DNA from: Deltaproteobacteria bacterium
GTDB lineage: Bacteria; Myxococcota; Myxococcia; Myxococcales; JAHFDP01
Assembly: GCA_023248955.1 (NCBI GenBank)
Contig: JAHFDP010000008.1
Coordinates: forward strand, 1 to 50,608
Direction: 5' to 3'
DNA length: 50,608 nucleotides
Shown here: positions 36,812 through 44,252 of the stretch, in pieces
Layout of the letters: every line of letters begins with the position of its first letter
How positions within the stretch are numbered: the stretch's first letter is position 1
The notes under the pieces: generated by a model
Database searches by the model: none
Told to the model about the DNA's origin: nothing
The model's input: only the letters and a program-made list of their open reading frames with translations
Program-made: the position numbers and the translations under genes

Positions 36812-36844
36812 TGACTGCCGCACAGAGAATGACTGTCGCACAGA
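36812..36844. repeat. Direct repeat pair upstream of phoH
   Basis: TGACTGCCGCACAGA (36812-36826) and TGACTGTCGCACAGA (36830-36844) differ at one base and are 18 bp apart. They lie 38-70 bp upstream of the phoH start, a fitting position for a pair of regulator sites. Confidence 0.45.
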
Positions 36845-36890
36845 AGCCTCCGTGCGGCTACGAGATAATCGAGAGGTTGTTGAAGTCATC

Positions 36891-36911
36891 GACCCGGCAT
36901 TAATCCCGGTC
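36891..36911 (-). terminator. Possible terminator hairpin after the 66-residue gene
   Basis: GACCCGG and CCCGGTC pair around a CATTAAT loop with one mismatch, 12 bases past the stop of the small gene. No T tract follows, so this is weak. Confidence 0.25.
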
Positions 36912-36922
36912 GGTCGCGCGCG

Positions 36923-37123
36923 TCAGGTTCTATAGTCACCGACGGAAACAGCCGCGTAATCGATAATCACTACGCCGCGCTCACCGGTCTCTTCTTCGTC
37001 TTCATCGCGGGAGCGGCTGGGGCGATCGGGCTCTTGGGGAACCGGAAGCTCGGCGCGCGGGCGCTCGTCTTCCTGTTGCTCCTTGCGACGCTTGATTTCA
37101 TCGATGATGAAAGCATCAAGCAT
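36923..37123 (-). CDS. Conserved small acidic protein (MLDAFIIDEIKRR type)
   Basis: 66 residues, MLDAFIIDEIKRRKEQQEDE then Pro/Arg/Glu-rich and ending in GERGVVIIDYAAVSVGDYRT. I recall small proteins with this opening in many deltaproteobacteria, all uncharacterised. It is soluble, highly charged and mostly disordered except for its ends, so a peptide partner of a larger protein is possible. A strong GGAGGCGAGG ribosome site precedes the ATG. The 188-bp gap behind it (37124-37311) shows no gene. Confidence 0.75.
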   Translation of the reverse strand: MLDAFIIDEIKRRKEQQEDERPRAELPVPQEPDRPSRSRDEDEEETGERGVVIIDYAAVSVGDYRT

Positions 37124-37311
37124 GGCCTCGCCTCCTTCGTGTCTAAGCGGCGCACGCAGCGTGCCCCGCGTTCATCACCCCCGTTAGACCTTTCCCCGGC
37201 AGGCTTAAGCGCCGCATCGACGCCGTCCGCTGCTACCCCACGATATGCCGACGGTCCTTTTTTACCTCTGAATCGCCACTATAGAATGTTTACCATGAAG
37301 CATTCCAGAGA

Positions 37312-38091
37312 TCAAATTGACGTAAAGGGGCGCAGCGCCTTCATCATCTCGCGCGCACTGTGAAATCGGTTCGCCGGCACGGGAGCAAGCGCCTTCGCGG
37401 CGACCGCCCGCAGCCGCGGATTGGCGATTCGAGGTACGGCATCCAGCGACGGATTGCCTGTTAGCAAATAGACGAGGTCCTTGCCAACGGCATACAAATC
37501 GCCCTCAGAGATCGGCTCCGGATCAGCTGTCCCCACGTCGATGACCTTCACCGAATCGGCCGATTCGCCGTGCATCAAAATGTTCTGGGGCCGGAGGTCG
37601 TTGTGCGAAAGGCCCGCCCGCTCGAACGCGCGCACGCCTTGCAGCACCTTCAGAATGATGCGCACCGATTGACGAACCGATCGCGGCTTCCACGGCATGC
37701 CCTCATGACCAAGCTCTTTGCCATGGATGAGCTCCATCACCAGCGCGTGGCGGCCCTCCGCCGTCGTGCCGACGCCGAAGCTTTTTGGAAGAATGCCATT
37801 GTGAACCTTGGAGATGATGTCCGCTTCGCGCTCGAAGGTGTCCGGTATTTCCATCGCCACCAGGTCGTCGTTCAGAAGCTTCACCGCAACCCTGTGACCA
37901 TTGCTTAGGTCACGACCTTCGTAGACATGGGCCAGCGAACCAGCGCCGAGCTCGCGACCGATTCGATACGCGTGCTCCCGCGCCCCGTGCTGCACCGTCA
38001 CGATTTTTCCAAACGGACTGGCCGGACGAGCTTCGGCCGGACCCGCCAACCAGGTTACTGCTCCGAGCAGTATGCCGATCGTCGCGCGCAT
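37312..38091 (-). CDS. Kinase-fold protein behind an export signal
   Basis: 259 residues. The N-terminus MRATIGILLGAVTWLAGPAEA looks like a cleavable signal peptide (cut after residue 21). A Hanks-type kinase fold follows: G-loop GRELGAGSLAHVY, Lys71 in VAVKLL, Glu89, SHNDLRPQN (162-170) in place of HRDLKPEN and DVG (185-187) in place of DFG. Lys71, Asp165 and Asp185 remain, so catalysis cannot be ruled out, but the fold would be outside the cytoplasm where ATP is scarce. The domain is short, ending soon after helix I. It starts 12 bp after the SRPBCC gene stop. Confidence 0.85.
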   Translation of the reverse strand: MRATIGILLGAVTWLAGPAEARPASPFGKIVTVQHGAREHAYRIGRELGAGSLAHVYEGRDLSNGHRVAVKLLNDDLVAMEIPDTFEREADIISKVHNGILPKSFGVGTTAEGRHALVMELIHGKELGHEGMPWKPRSVRQSVRIILKVLQGVRAFERAGLSHNDLRPQNILMHGESADSVKVIDVGTADPEPISEGDLYAVGKDLVYLLTGNPSLDAVPRIANPRLRAVAAKALAPVPANRFHSAREMMKALRPFTSI

Positions 38092-38103
38092 GTCGGGCGT
38101 CGG

Positions 38104-38538
38104 TTACGCTTTGGTTTCAACGCGGCGCTTGAAATTCTCGAGCAGGCTCGGCAGCGAATTTTCCGCGAGCGCCTTCTCCACGGAACTCGGCACGAGCGCG
38201 CCCAGCTTGAGTTCGATGGCATAGGTGGCTTCGGTTTTCGCGCCACCTTCGATCGGCGCCAGCATCCAGGAGCCGTCGTTGCCTTTCATGAACTCGCCGC
38301 GCAAGAGCGACCAGCTGGCCTTGAGCTCGGAATCCTTCTGATGGCGCAGCGTGTACTTGATGCGTTTGATTTTGAGATCGACGTCGTAAGTGACTTCCAC
38401 CGCGTTGCCGCTGACGGCGCCGACCTGCACGCCCTTCACCTCGGGGAGAAAATCCGAGTAGTGCGCGTAGTCGGAGATGACGGACATCACCTTGTCGGGC
38501 GATGCGTTGACGACGATCGATTTGGAGACTTTGGCCAT
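38104..38538 (-). CDS. SRPBCC/START-like (polyketide cyclase-type) protein
   Basis: A 144-residue helix-grip fold. The N-terminal VSKSIVVNASPDKVMSVISDYAHYSDFLPEVKGV is the standard SRPBCC opening, and a long C-terminal helix (SVEKALAENSLPSLLENFKRRVE) closes the hydrophobic cavity. Such proteins bind lipids or other hydrophobic ligands; the ligand is not evident. The kinase-fold gene starts 12 bp after its stop, so the two form a pair. Confidence 0.9.
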   Translation of the reverse strand: MAKVSKSIVVNASPDKVMSVISDYAHYSDFLPEVKGVQVGAVSGNAVEVTYDVDLKIKRIKYTLRHQKDSELKASWSLLRGEFMKGNDGSWMLAPIEGGAKTEATYAIELKLGALVPSSVEKALAENSLPSLLENFKRRVETKA

Positions 38539-38674
38539 GGGGACTCCGCAGGAAAAGGGGAATCGACAAATAGCAAATGCACGCCGAACGAGAAGGCCGC
38601 AACGGCGCGGACGTTCAACGGCGAGCAGTGCCGCTTAGCGAACAGGCGGCGTGGCCTTCTTGTGATGCGCGATC

Positions 38675-39637
<963 letters not shown>

Positions 39638-39669
39638 GGCGAGCTCCTTTTTAGCGGTGTGGGGGGCGA

Positions 39670-39698
39670 AACATAGGGATTCCGGGCCGCGACTTCAA
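39670..39698 (-). promoter_or_regulatory. Sigma-70-type promoter of glpX
   Basis: On the minus strand TTGAAG (39693-39698) and TATGTT (39670-39675) are 17 bp apart. Transcription should start near 39663, giving a ~26-base leader with the AAAGGAG ribosome site. It serves as an internal contrast to the leaderless-type promoters in the window. Confidence 0.5.
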
Positions 39699-39737
39699 TC
39701 GGTGTTGCGCACGCTCGGCCGGTCGGCGCTGGCAAAA

Positions 39738-39766
39738 TTGACTCTAGGGAGATGCAAATATATGGT
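39738..39766 (+). promoter_or_regulatory. Sigma-70-type promoter of the second antitoxin
   Basis: TTGACT (39738-39743), a 17-bp spacer and TATGGT (39761-39766). The ATG at 39774 lies where transcription should begin, so the message would be leaderless. The alternative upstream ATG (39762) falls inside the -10 box. Confidence 0.6.
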
Positions 39767-39773
39767 ACAACGT

Positions 39774-40025
39774 ATGGCATCGAAACGGCAAAAAACGACC
39801 GTCTATCTCGACATCGAATCGTTAGAAACCATCGAGCGGGCAGCCAAGGAGCGCGGCCGATCGTCCGCTTCGATGGTTCGAGAGGCGCTTGCGCTCTATG
39901 CGGGTCAGCTCGATCGGCCACTTCCTAGGTCCACTGGTGTCGTTCACAGCGGGCGCTCCGATCTGTCGCAACGAGTCGAAAGCATTCTCGCGCAGGGGCT
40001 GGGGCGAAAGCGGAGCGAGCCATAA
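39774..40025 (+). CDS. Ribbon-helix-helix antitoxin
   Basis: 83 residues from the ATG at 39774; the ATG at 39762 would add four and has a poorly spaced AGGGAG. RQKTTVYLDIESLETIERAAKERGRSSASMVREALALYAGQ is a typical RHH (CopG/VapB) N-terminal dimer. The C-terminal half (STGVVHSGRSDLSQRVESILAQGL) is the toxin-wrapping region. It is followed after five bases by the PIN toxin. It probably represses the promoter at 39738. Confidence 0.88.
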   Translation: MASKRQKTTVYLDIESLETIERAAKERGRSSASMVREALALYAGQLDRPLPRSTGVVHSGRSDLSQRVESILAQGLGRKRSEP

Positions 40026-40030
40026 GTCTC

Positions 40031-40447
40031 GTGCTCGACACCGGCGCATTGGTGGCCATGATCGATGGAGATGATCGCTTTCACCGGGCGGTTGTCGAGG
40101 TCGTGAAAGCCGCCCGCGATAAGCGAGAACACCTTTACGTTCCGGCGCTGGTGCTCTGCGAAGTTGATTACGTACTCCAGCGCGAAAAACTTTCACGCGC
40201 GCTGCCTGCGCTCGTCGAGGATCTGTTGAGTGGAGCCTACGAGCTGGTCGTGCCGACGCCCGTGGATCTCCGCTTCGCGATGCGACTTCTCGCCAAATAT
40301 CCAGTCGGGCTCACCGACGCAACGGTCGCCGCGTTAGCCGATCGCTCGGGGCGGAAAGTCGTCACCATCGACCGACGGGACTTCGTTCCATTGCGCGGGA
40401 GCGGTGGAAAACCGTTTACGCTCCTCCCGGACTGTTCAATCCGCTAG
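40031..40447 (+). CDS. vapC: VapC-family PIN-domain toxin
   Basis: 138 residues from a GTG five bases after the antitoxin stop. It is a PIN ribonuclease with VLDTGALVAMIDGDD (first Asp), LVLCEVDYVLQRE (conserved Glu) and LTDATVAALADRSGRKVVTIDRRDF (the later Asp residues). It belongs to a different PIN branch from the toxin at 1797-2192, and RNA cleavage is the expected activity. Its last 12 bases overlap the convergent hom gene. Confidence 0.92.
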   Translation: MLDTGALVAMIDGDDRFHRAVVEVVKAARDKREHLYVPALVLCEVDYVLQREKLSRALPALVEDLLSGAYELVVPTPVDLRFAMRLLAKYPVGLTDATVAALADRSGRKVVTIDRRDFVPLRGSGGKPFTLLPDCSIR

Positions 40448-41761
40448 CGCACGCTCGATGGGAATGATCTGCGTGGGTGCTTGTGTCGTCGGCAAGGCGT
40501 CGATTTCCGCGGAGGCCGCGCGCACATCACGTTCGCGCGCTTCGTGGGTCACGATCACGATGGAGACCGGCTCGCCAGGCGCGCCTTCGATCGCCGGAAG
40601 ATGTTCGCGCTGAACGAGCGAAGCGATGGAGACGCCGCGCGCGCCGAGGCTGCCAGCGATTCGCGCGAGCACACCTGGTGCGTCGAGGACCGTGAAGCGC
40701 AAATAGAACGCGCCGATCGTCTCTTCCGCGGGAACGATCGGGAGCGTTTGCGGCGCGTGCACCGCGAGATGCGGAACACGGCCCCGGTGGCCGCCGAGCA
40801 GCGCCCGCGCGGCCTCGATTAGATCAGCGACCACCGCGCTTGCCGTCGGCAGCGCGCCGGCGCCCTGCCCGTGCAGAAACAGCGGCCCCAAAGCCTCGCA
40901 GGAAATCCGCACCGCGTTGAAGGGACCGCGCACACCCGCCAGCAGACTCTGCGCGGGAACCATTGCGGGCGTCACGCGAAGCGAGAGCTTTCCATTTTCG
41001 CGCCGCGCGATGGCGAGAAGTTTCAGCGTCAGCCCGAGATCGCGCGCCGCCGCGTGATCGATCGGCGCCAGGCGAGCGATGCCTTCGGTGCTCACCATCG
41101 ACGGCGACACGCGTGCGCCGAACGCCAGCGCTGCGAGCAGCGTCAGCTTTTGCGCAGCATCGTGACCATCCACGTCGGCGGTTGGATCGGCTTCCGCAAA
41201 GCCCGCGCGCTGCGCTTCACCAAGCGCAGTGGCAAACGATTCGCCTGCTTCCGCCATGCGGCCCAGAATGAAATTCGTGGTGCCATTGACGATGCCGAAG
41301 ATGCTCTGCACACGGTCCGACGAAAGCGCTTCGCGCAGTGTGCGAATGATCGGAATGCCGCCACACACGGCCGCTTCGTAGAGAAGATCAACGCCTGCGT
41401 CACTCGCCGCGGCGAAGAGCTCCGCGCCTGCTTCCGCGAGCAGTTTTTTGTTGGCGGTGACCACGGTTTTTTTTCGCGACAGCGCTTGCAACACCAAGGT
41501 GCGCGCCGGCTCCAAACCACCGACCAGCTCCACCACGATCTCGACGCGCGGATCGTCGATCACTCGGCGCGCATCGGTGACGAGCAGCGTGCGATCCAAT
41601 TCGCCTACCCGCACCCGCGCCAGATCGCGCACCGCCGCGCGCACCACCGAGAGCCGCGCCCCGAGCCGTGATTCGATGTCCGCTGTGTGACGCGTCAGCA
41701 GCGACGCCACGCCACCGCCGACGGTGCCTACGCCCAGGAGACCGACACCGATGGTTCGCAT
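40436..41761 (-). CDS. hom: Homoserine dehydrogenase
   Basis: 441 residues from the ATG at 41761 (MRTIGVGLLGVGTVGGG), an enzyme reducing aspartate semialdehyde to homoserine for Met, Thr and Ile. The Rossmann GVGTVGGG, the VTANKKLLAEAG loop, AAVCGGIPII and the GFAEADPTADVDGHDAAQK substrate block are present. A C-terminal ACT domain (about 345-430, YLRFTVLDAPGVLARIAGSLG) would confer Thr feedback control. The longer frame to 41995 is read-through into repeat copy 3. Its ATG shares one base with the stop of the upstream lipoprotein (TAATG). Confidence 0.96.
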   Translation of the reverse strand: MRTIGVGLLGVGTVGGGVASLLTRHTADIESRLGARLSVVRAAVRDLARVRVGELDRTLLVTDARRVIDDPRVEIVVELVGGLEPARTLVLQALSRKKTVVTANKKLLAEAGAELFAAASDAGVDLLYEAAVCGGIPIIRTLREALSSDRVQSIFGIVNGTTNFILGRMAEAGESFATALGEAQRAGFAEADPTADVDGHDAAQKLTLLAALAFGARVSPSMVSTEGIARLAPIDHAAARDLGLTLKLLAIARRENGKLSLRVTPAMVPAQSLLAGVRGPFNAVRISCEALGPLFLHGQGAGALPTASAVVADLIEAARALLGGHRGRVPHLAVHAPQTLPIVPAEETIGAFYLRFTVLDAPGVLARIAGSLGARGVSIASLVQREHLPAIEGAPGEPVSIVIVTHEARERDVRAASAEIDALPTTQAPTQIIPIERALAD

Positions 41762-42561
41762 TAACGTGGACTCAAGAGTTGTCGATAATTGCCATCGACA
41801 ACTCTTGCCGTTGAAAGATCGGGCCGCCGCCCGCCCCTCTGCGCCGAGTGAATCGGCGCATGTACGGCGCTCACGGGAAGCGCCGTCGGCCCGAGTGGTG
41901 GCGCTGGAAGCGCTCGATCGAACCCCGGGCTCACCCCACCCTCCGACGCGCGCATGATTGCGCGTCGGGGTGAAGAGCTGCCGATTAATCGGCAACTCTT
42001 CACTTCAAAGCTCGCCAGCGCCAATGATCCCTGCGGCGTTTTTTGACCGTTCGCGAGTTCCCTCGTCAGCGCCAGTCGCACCATGCCGACCTCCGGTGCA
42101 TAGGTCCACTCCGTCACCAGCTCGCTGCCTGCATCGATGCGCGTGCGTGCCTGCACAACCAAGCAATCTCGAAATGCGCCAGCCGGAGCCGCGCAGTCCA
42201 CGCCCATTTGCGCCACGCGGTAGTGCTCGATGGCTTGCACGTTGACCACGCTGGTCCAGGTAGCGCCGGGCGCGAGCGGCATTTTCAAGAGATAGCGATC
42301 GCGATCGCGCAAACCTTCGCCGTCGAATGCCAACCGGCCTCCGCCATCGTCGATAAATGTGGCGCCTTCACGCCGCACGACGGTCACTTCGCGATCGACC
42401 TTTTCTCCGAGGAGCTGACCTGAGTAACGCCAATGATTGCCGACCGCGAGCGGGTAGTAGATTGCCGGATTCGGACCGCCGACAGGACCTGCGTCGACCA
42501 CGGGCGCATGTATGCAGGATGCCAGCAAAGTGCACACAACGAGGGCGGCAGCACGAGTCAT
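41761..42561 (-). CDS. Lipoprotein whose C-terminus is encoded by repeat copy 3
   Basis: 266 residues. The lipobox LLASC gives Cys16. The body to about residue 187 (YYPLAVGNHWRYSGQLLGEKVDREV; EWTYAPEVGMVRLAL) resembles small myxobacterial lipoproteins with a beta-rich domain. From about 187 (VKSCRLIGSSSP) to the end the codons lie in the repeat at 41774-42001. This gives an Arg/Pro/Ala-rich tail unlike any domain. The original stop was probably lost by insertion. The new TAA overlaps the hom start as TAATG, and its own start overlaps the HEAT protein stop as ATGA. Confidence 0.75.
   Translation of the reverse strand: MTRAAALVVCTLLASCIHAPVVDAGPVGGPNPAIYYPLAVGNHWRYSGQLLGEKVDREVTVVRREGATFIDDGGGRLAFDGEGLRDRDRYLLKMPLAPGATWTSVVNVQAIEHYRVAQMGVDCAAPAGAFRDCLVVQARTRIDAGSELVTEWTYAPEVGMVRLALTRELANGQKTPQGSLALASFEVKSCRLIGSSSPRRAIMRASEGGVSPGFDRALPAPPLGPTALPVSAVHAPIHSAQRGGRRPDLSTARVVDGNYRQLLSPR
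41774..42001 (+). repeat. Structured dispersed repeat, copy 3, inside the lipoprotein 3' end
   Basis: About 228 bp. It holds the 23-bp core identical to copy 2 (41897-41919), preceded by GGCCCGAGT as in the other copies and followed by CGGGCTC. The ends are self-palindromic: 41774-41806 has a 13-bp stem and a 7-base loop, and 41972-42001 is a 30-bp near-palindrome. They also match each other as inverted repeats (AAGAGTTG[T/C]CGAT). Internal hairpins at 41841-41859 (GCGCCGA...TCGGCGC) and 41944-41967 occupy the places of H1 and H3 in copies 1 and 2. Most of it is read as lipoprotein codons. Confidence 0.8.
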
Positions 42562-43475
42562 GGTCGGGCCGCCACCAATTTCTTGCGGCGCAATTCCTCA
42601 AAAGCCTCATGTGCCGCGGCCCGTACATCGGTATCGTCCGCACCGTGGGCCACCGCAAAAAGATAAGCTTCCGCGTCGTCGCCACCGAGCGTGCCAAGCG
42701 CGTAGGCGACCTGAACCATGAACGTGGCGTCGCGCTTTTCCGAGCGCTGAATCAGCGACCGCACCGCGCGACGATCGCCCAACGCCACCAGCGCACCGAT
42801 GGTTCGGAGCACCACGTCGGGATTGGCGCTCGTTAAATCGTTGAGCAGCGGCTCCAGCGCCGCCGGCCGCCGCCGCTCGGCCAAAACGCGAATGGCGTAG
42901 CCACGCCGGCGCGCATCCGAAGCATGGAGATCGGCAATGAGCGCGGCCTCGGGCTTTCCAGACGCGTCGAGTTGCAACGCAAGACCTTGCGTGGCGTCTT
43001 GCAGCGCGGCCTCCAACGCGGCGGAAAAAGCAGCGCCGTGCGCATCCGGATCCGAACCGCTCACGGCATGCTGACCTGTTCCTTCCGCAAGCGTGCGCTC
43101 GGCGCGCGAGCCGTCGCCGTCGGGAAGCCGAACCAACTCGAGCGCCACGCCCACCTCGGCGCGATTTCGATCGCGATCATGTCCTTCGCCACGCATGCGG
43201 CTTTCGCGCGCAAACGTCACCTCCGCTTGCACCCGATTAATGTCGCTGCCGGCTGGCGGCGCGCCCGAGACAAAACGTCCGCTTTGTTTGAGCACGCGCG
43301 ATACGGCCTGCTCGAAACCGGCGGCGCCAATGCCGAGCGAGGGTGTCGCAGCAAGCGAAGCGGCGTCGACGGAGATGCGTTCAACAGCAACGGCCGGCGA
43401 GCGGGCGCAAGAAAAAGTGGCTACAACACCGAGCGCAGCAAACACGACTTTTCTCGAACGGCGCTCGGAAAACAT
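42558..43475 (-). CDS. Exported HEAT-repeat protein
   Basis: 305 residues. The ATG at 43475 overlaps the HAD gene stop as TGATG. A hydrophobic signal (KVVFAALGVVATFSC) may end in a weak lipobox (Cys23). A Ser/Ala-rich domain (about 30-165) is followed by HEAT-like alpha repeats (about 185-300: RRRGYAIRVLAERRRPAALEPLLNDL; VVLRTIGALVALGDRRAVRSLIQRSE; MVQVAYALGTLGGDDAEAYLF). HEAT arrays bind proteins, so a scaffold in the periplasm or outer membrane is likely. Its stop overlaps the lipoprotein start. Confidence 0.78.
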   Translation of the reverse strand: MFSERRSRKVVFAALGVVATFSCARSPAVAVERISVDAASLAATPSLGIGAAGFEQAVSRVLKQSGRFVSGAPPAGSDINRVQAEVTFARESRMRGEGHDRDRNRAEVGVALELVRLPDGDGSRAERTLAEGTGQHAVSGSDPDAHGAAFSAALEAALQDATQGLALQLDASGKPEAALIADLHASDARRRGYAIRVLAERRRPAALEPLLNDLTSANPDVVLRTIGALVALGDRRAVRSLIQRSEKRDATFMVQVAYALGTLGGDDAEAYLFAVAHGADDTDVRAAAHEAFEELRRKKLVAARP

Positions 43476-44191
43476 CACAACCGGAAATCCTCGACGGCAG
43501 AAATGTTCGCCAGCACATTCACCGGACGGCCCGAGTGATCGGTCTTCAGATGAACGACGTGCGCCGAGGGAAACGCCACGCGATAACCGTTCACGTGCGT
43601 CGGCTCGTTGTCGAACGCGGCGGTGACCGTTCCGTGCGCGCGCAACCGTTCGAACGCGCTCTCCTTCCAAGCGTCGTCGGGAATGTCGAAGGTGGGCTTG
43701 AGCCACAGCTCCGCGCGCGGCTCGCGATCGGGGAGCGGAAAGCCGCCGCGTCCGAGGCTCGAGAGCGTGCCGTTTCGCATCGGTTCGTGACGGCCGGTGA
43801 GATAAACGACGCGCGCACCCGCGGCGATGACGCTTTGCACGAACATCGGCGCGCCCGGAATGGGCACGTCGAGATCGCAATAGTCGCTCGTAAAAAACCG
43901 CGCGCGCCAAAAATCGCGCAGCGCCGGAAAATGCCGCGTTACCTCGGCGTCGGAGAGACCGCAACGCGAAAGTGGAATGCGCAAATCCCAACCGTCGAAA
44001 TGCGCCGGTGCGCACTTTTCCAGAGGCGCAATCCCCGCCGCGGCGCCGAACTCACGAATGATTCGCGCTTGCCGCGGACGGTTGTCGAGTAGCGTGGAAT
44101 CGAGATCGAACGCGGCCACCGCACCGGGAATCGCCAGAGCGTCCAGGGCTGCGCGCAGAACGTGGGCTTGGCGCGGAGAGGATGCGGGCAT
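43475..44191 (-). CDS. HAD-superfamily phosphatase-like protein
   Basis: 238 residues from the ATG at 44191; the ATG at 44209 adds six, and neither has a ribosome site. HAD motif I is AAFDLDSTLLDN (nucleophile and acid/base Asp), motif II is VVYLTGRHE, the Lys is in the KPTFDIP region and the motif IV Asp is in TAAFDNEP. The cap is short. It is a small-molecule or protein phosphatase of unknown substrate. It leads a coupled chain of four genes that ends in hom and is divergent from the S1 gene. Confidence 0.85.
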   Translation of the reverse strand: MPASSPRQAHVLRAALDALAIPGAVAAFDLDSTLLDNRPRQARIIREFGAAAGIAPLEKCAPAHFDGWDLRIPLSRCGLSDAEVTRHFPALRDFWRARFFTSDYCDLDVPIPGAPMFVQSVIAAGARVVYLTGRHEPMRNGTLSSLGRGGFPLPDREPRAELWLKPTFDIPDDAWKESAFERLRAHGTVTAAFDNEPTHVNGYRVAFPSAHVVHLKTDHSGRPVNVLANISAVEDFRL

Positions 44192-44252
44192 TGGCCGAAA
44201 CGTTAGCATAAGAGCATGAGCGGGAACATCGGACTGTGATAGACAGCCGCGC

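Noticed and set aside
41761-41995. Longer hom start at 41995
   Set aside because: The extra 78 residues are encoded by repeat copy 3 and lack family similarity; the ATG at 41761 begins the Rossmann fold.
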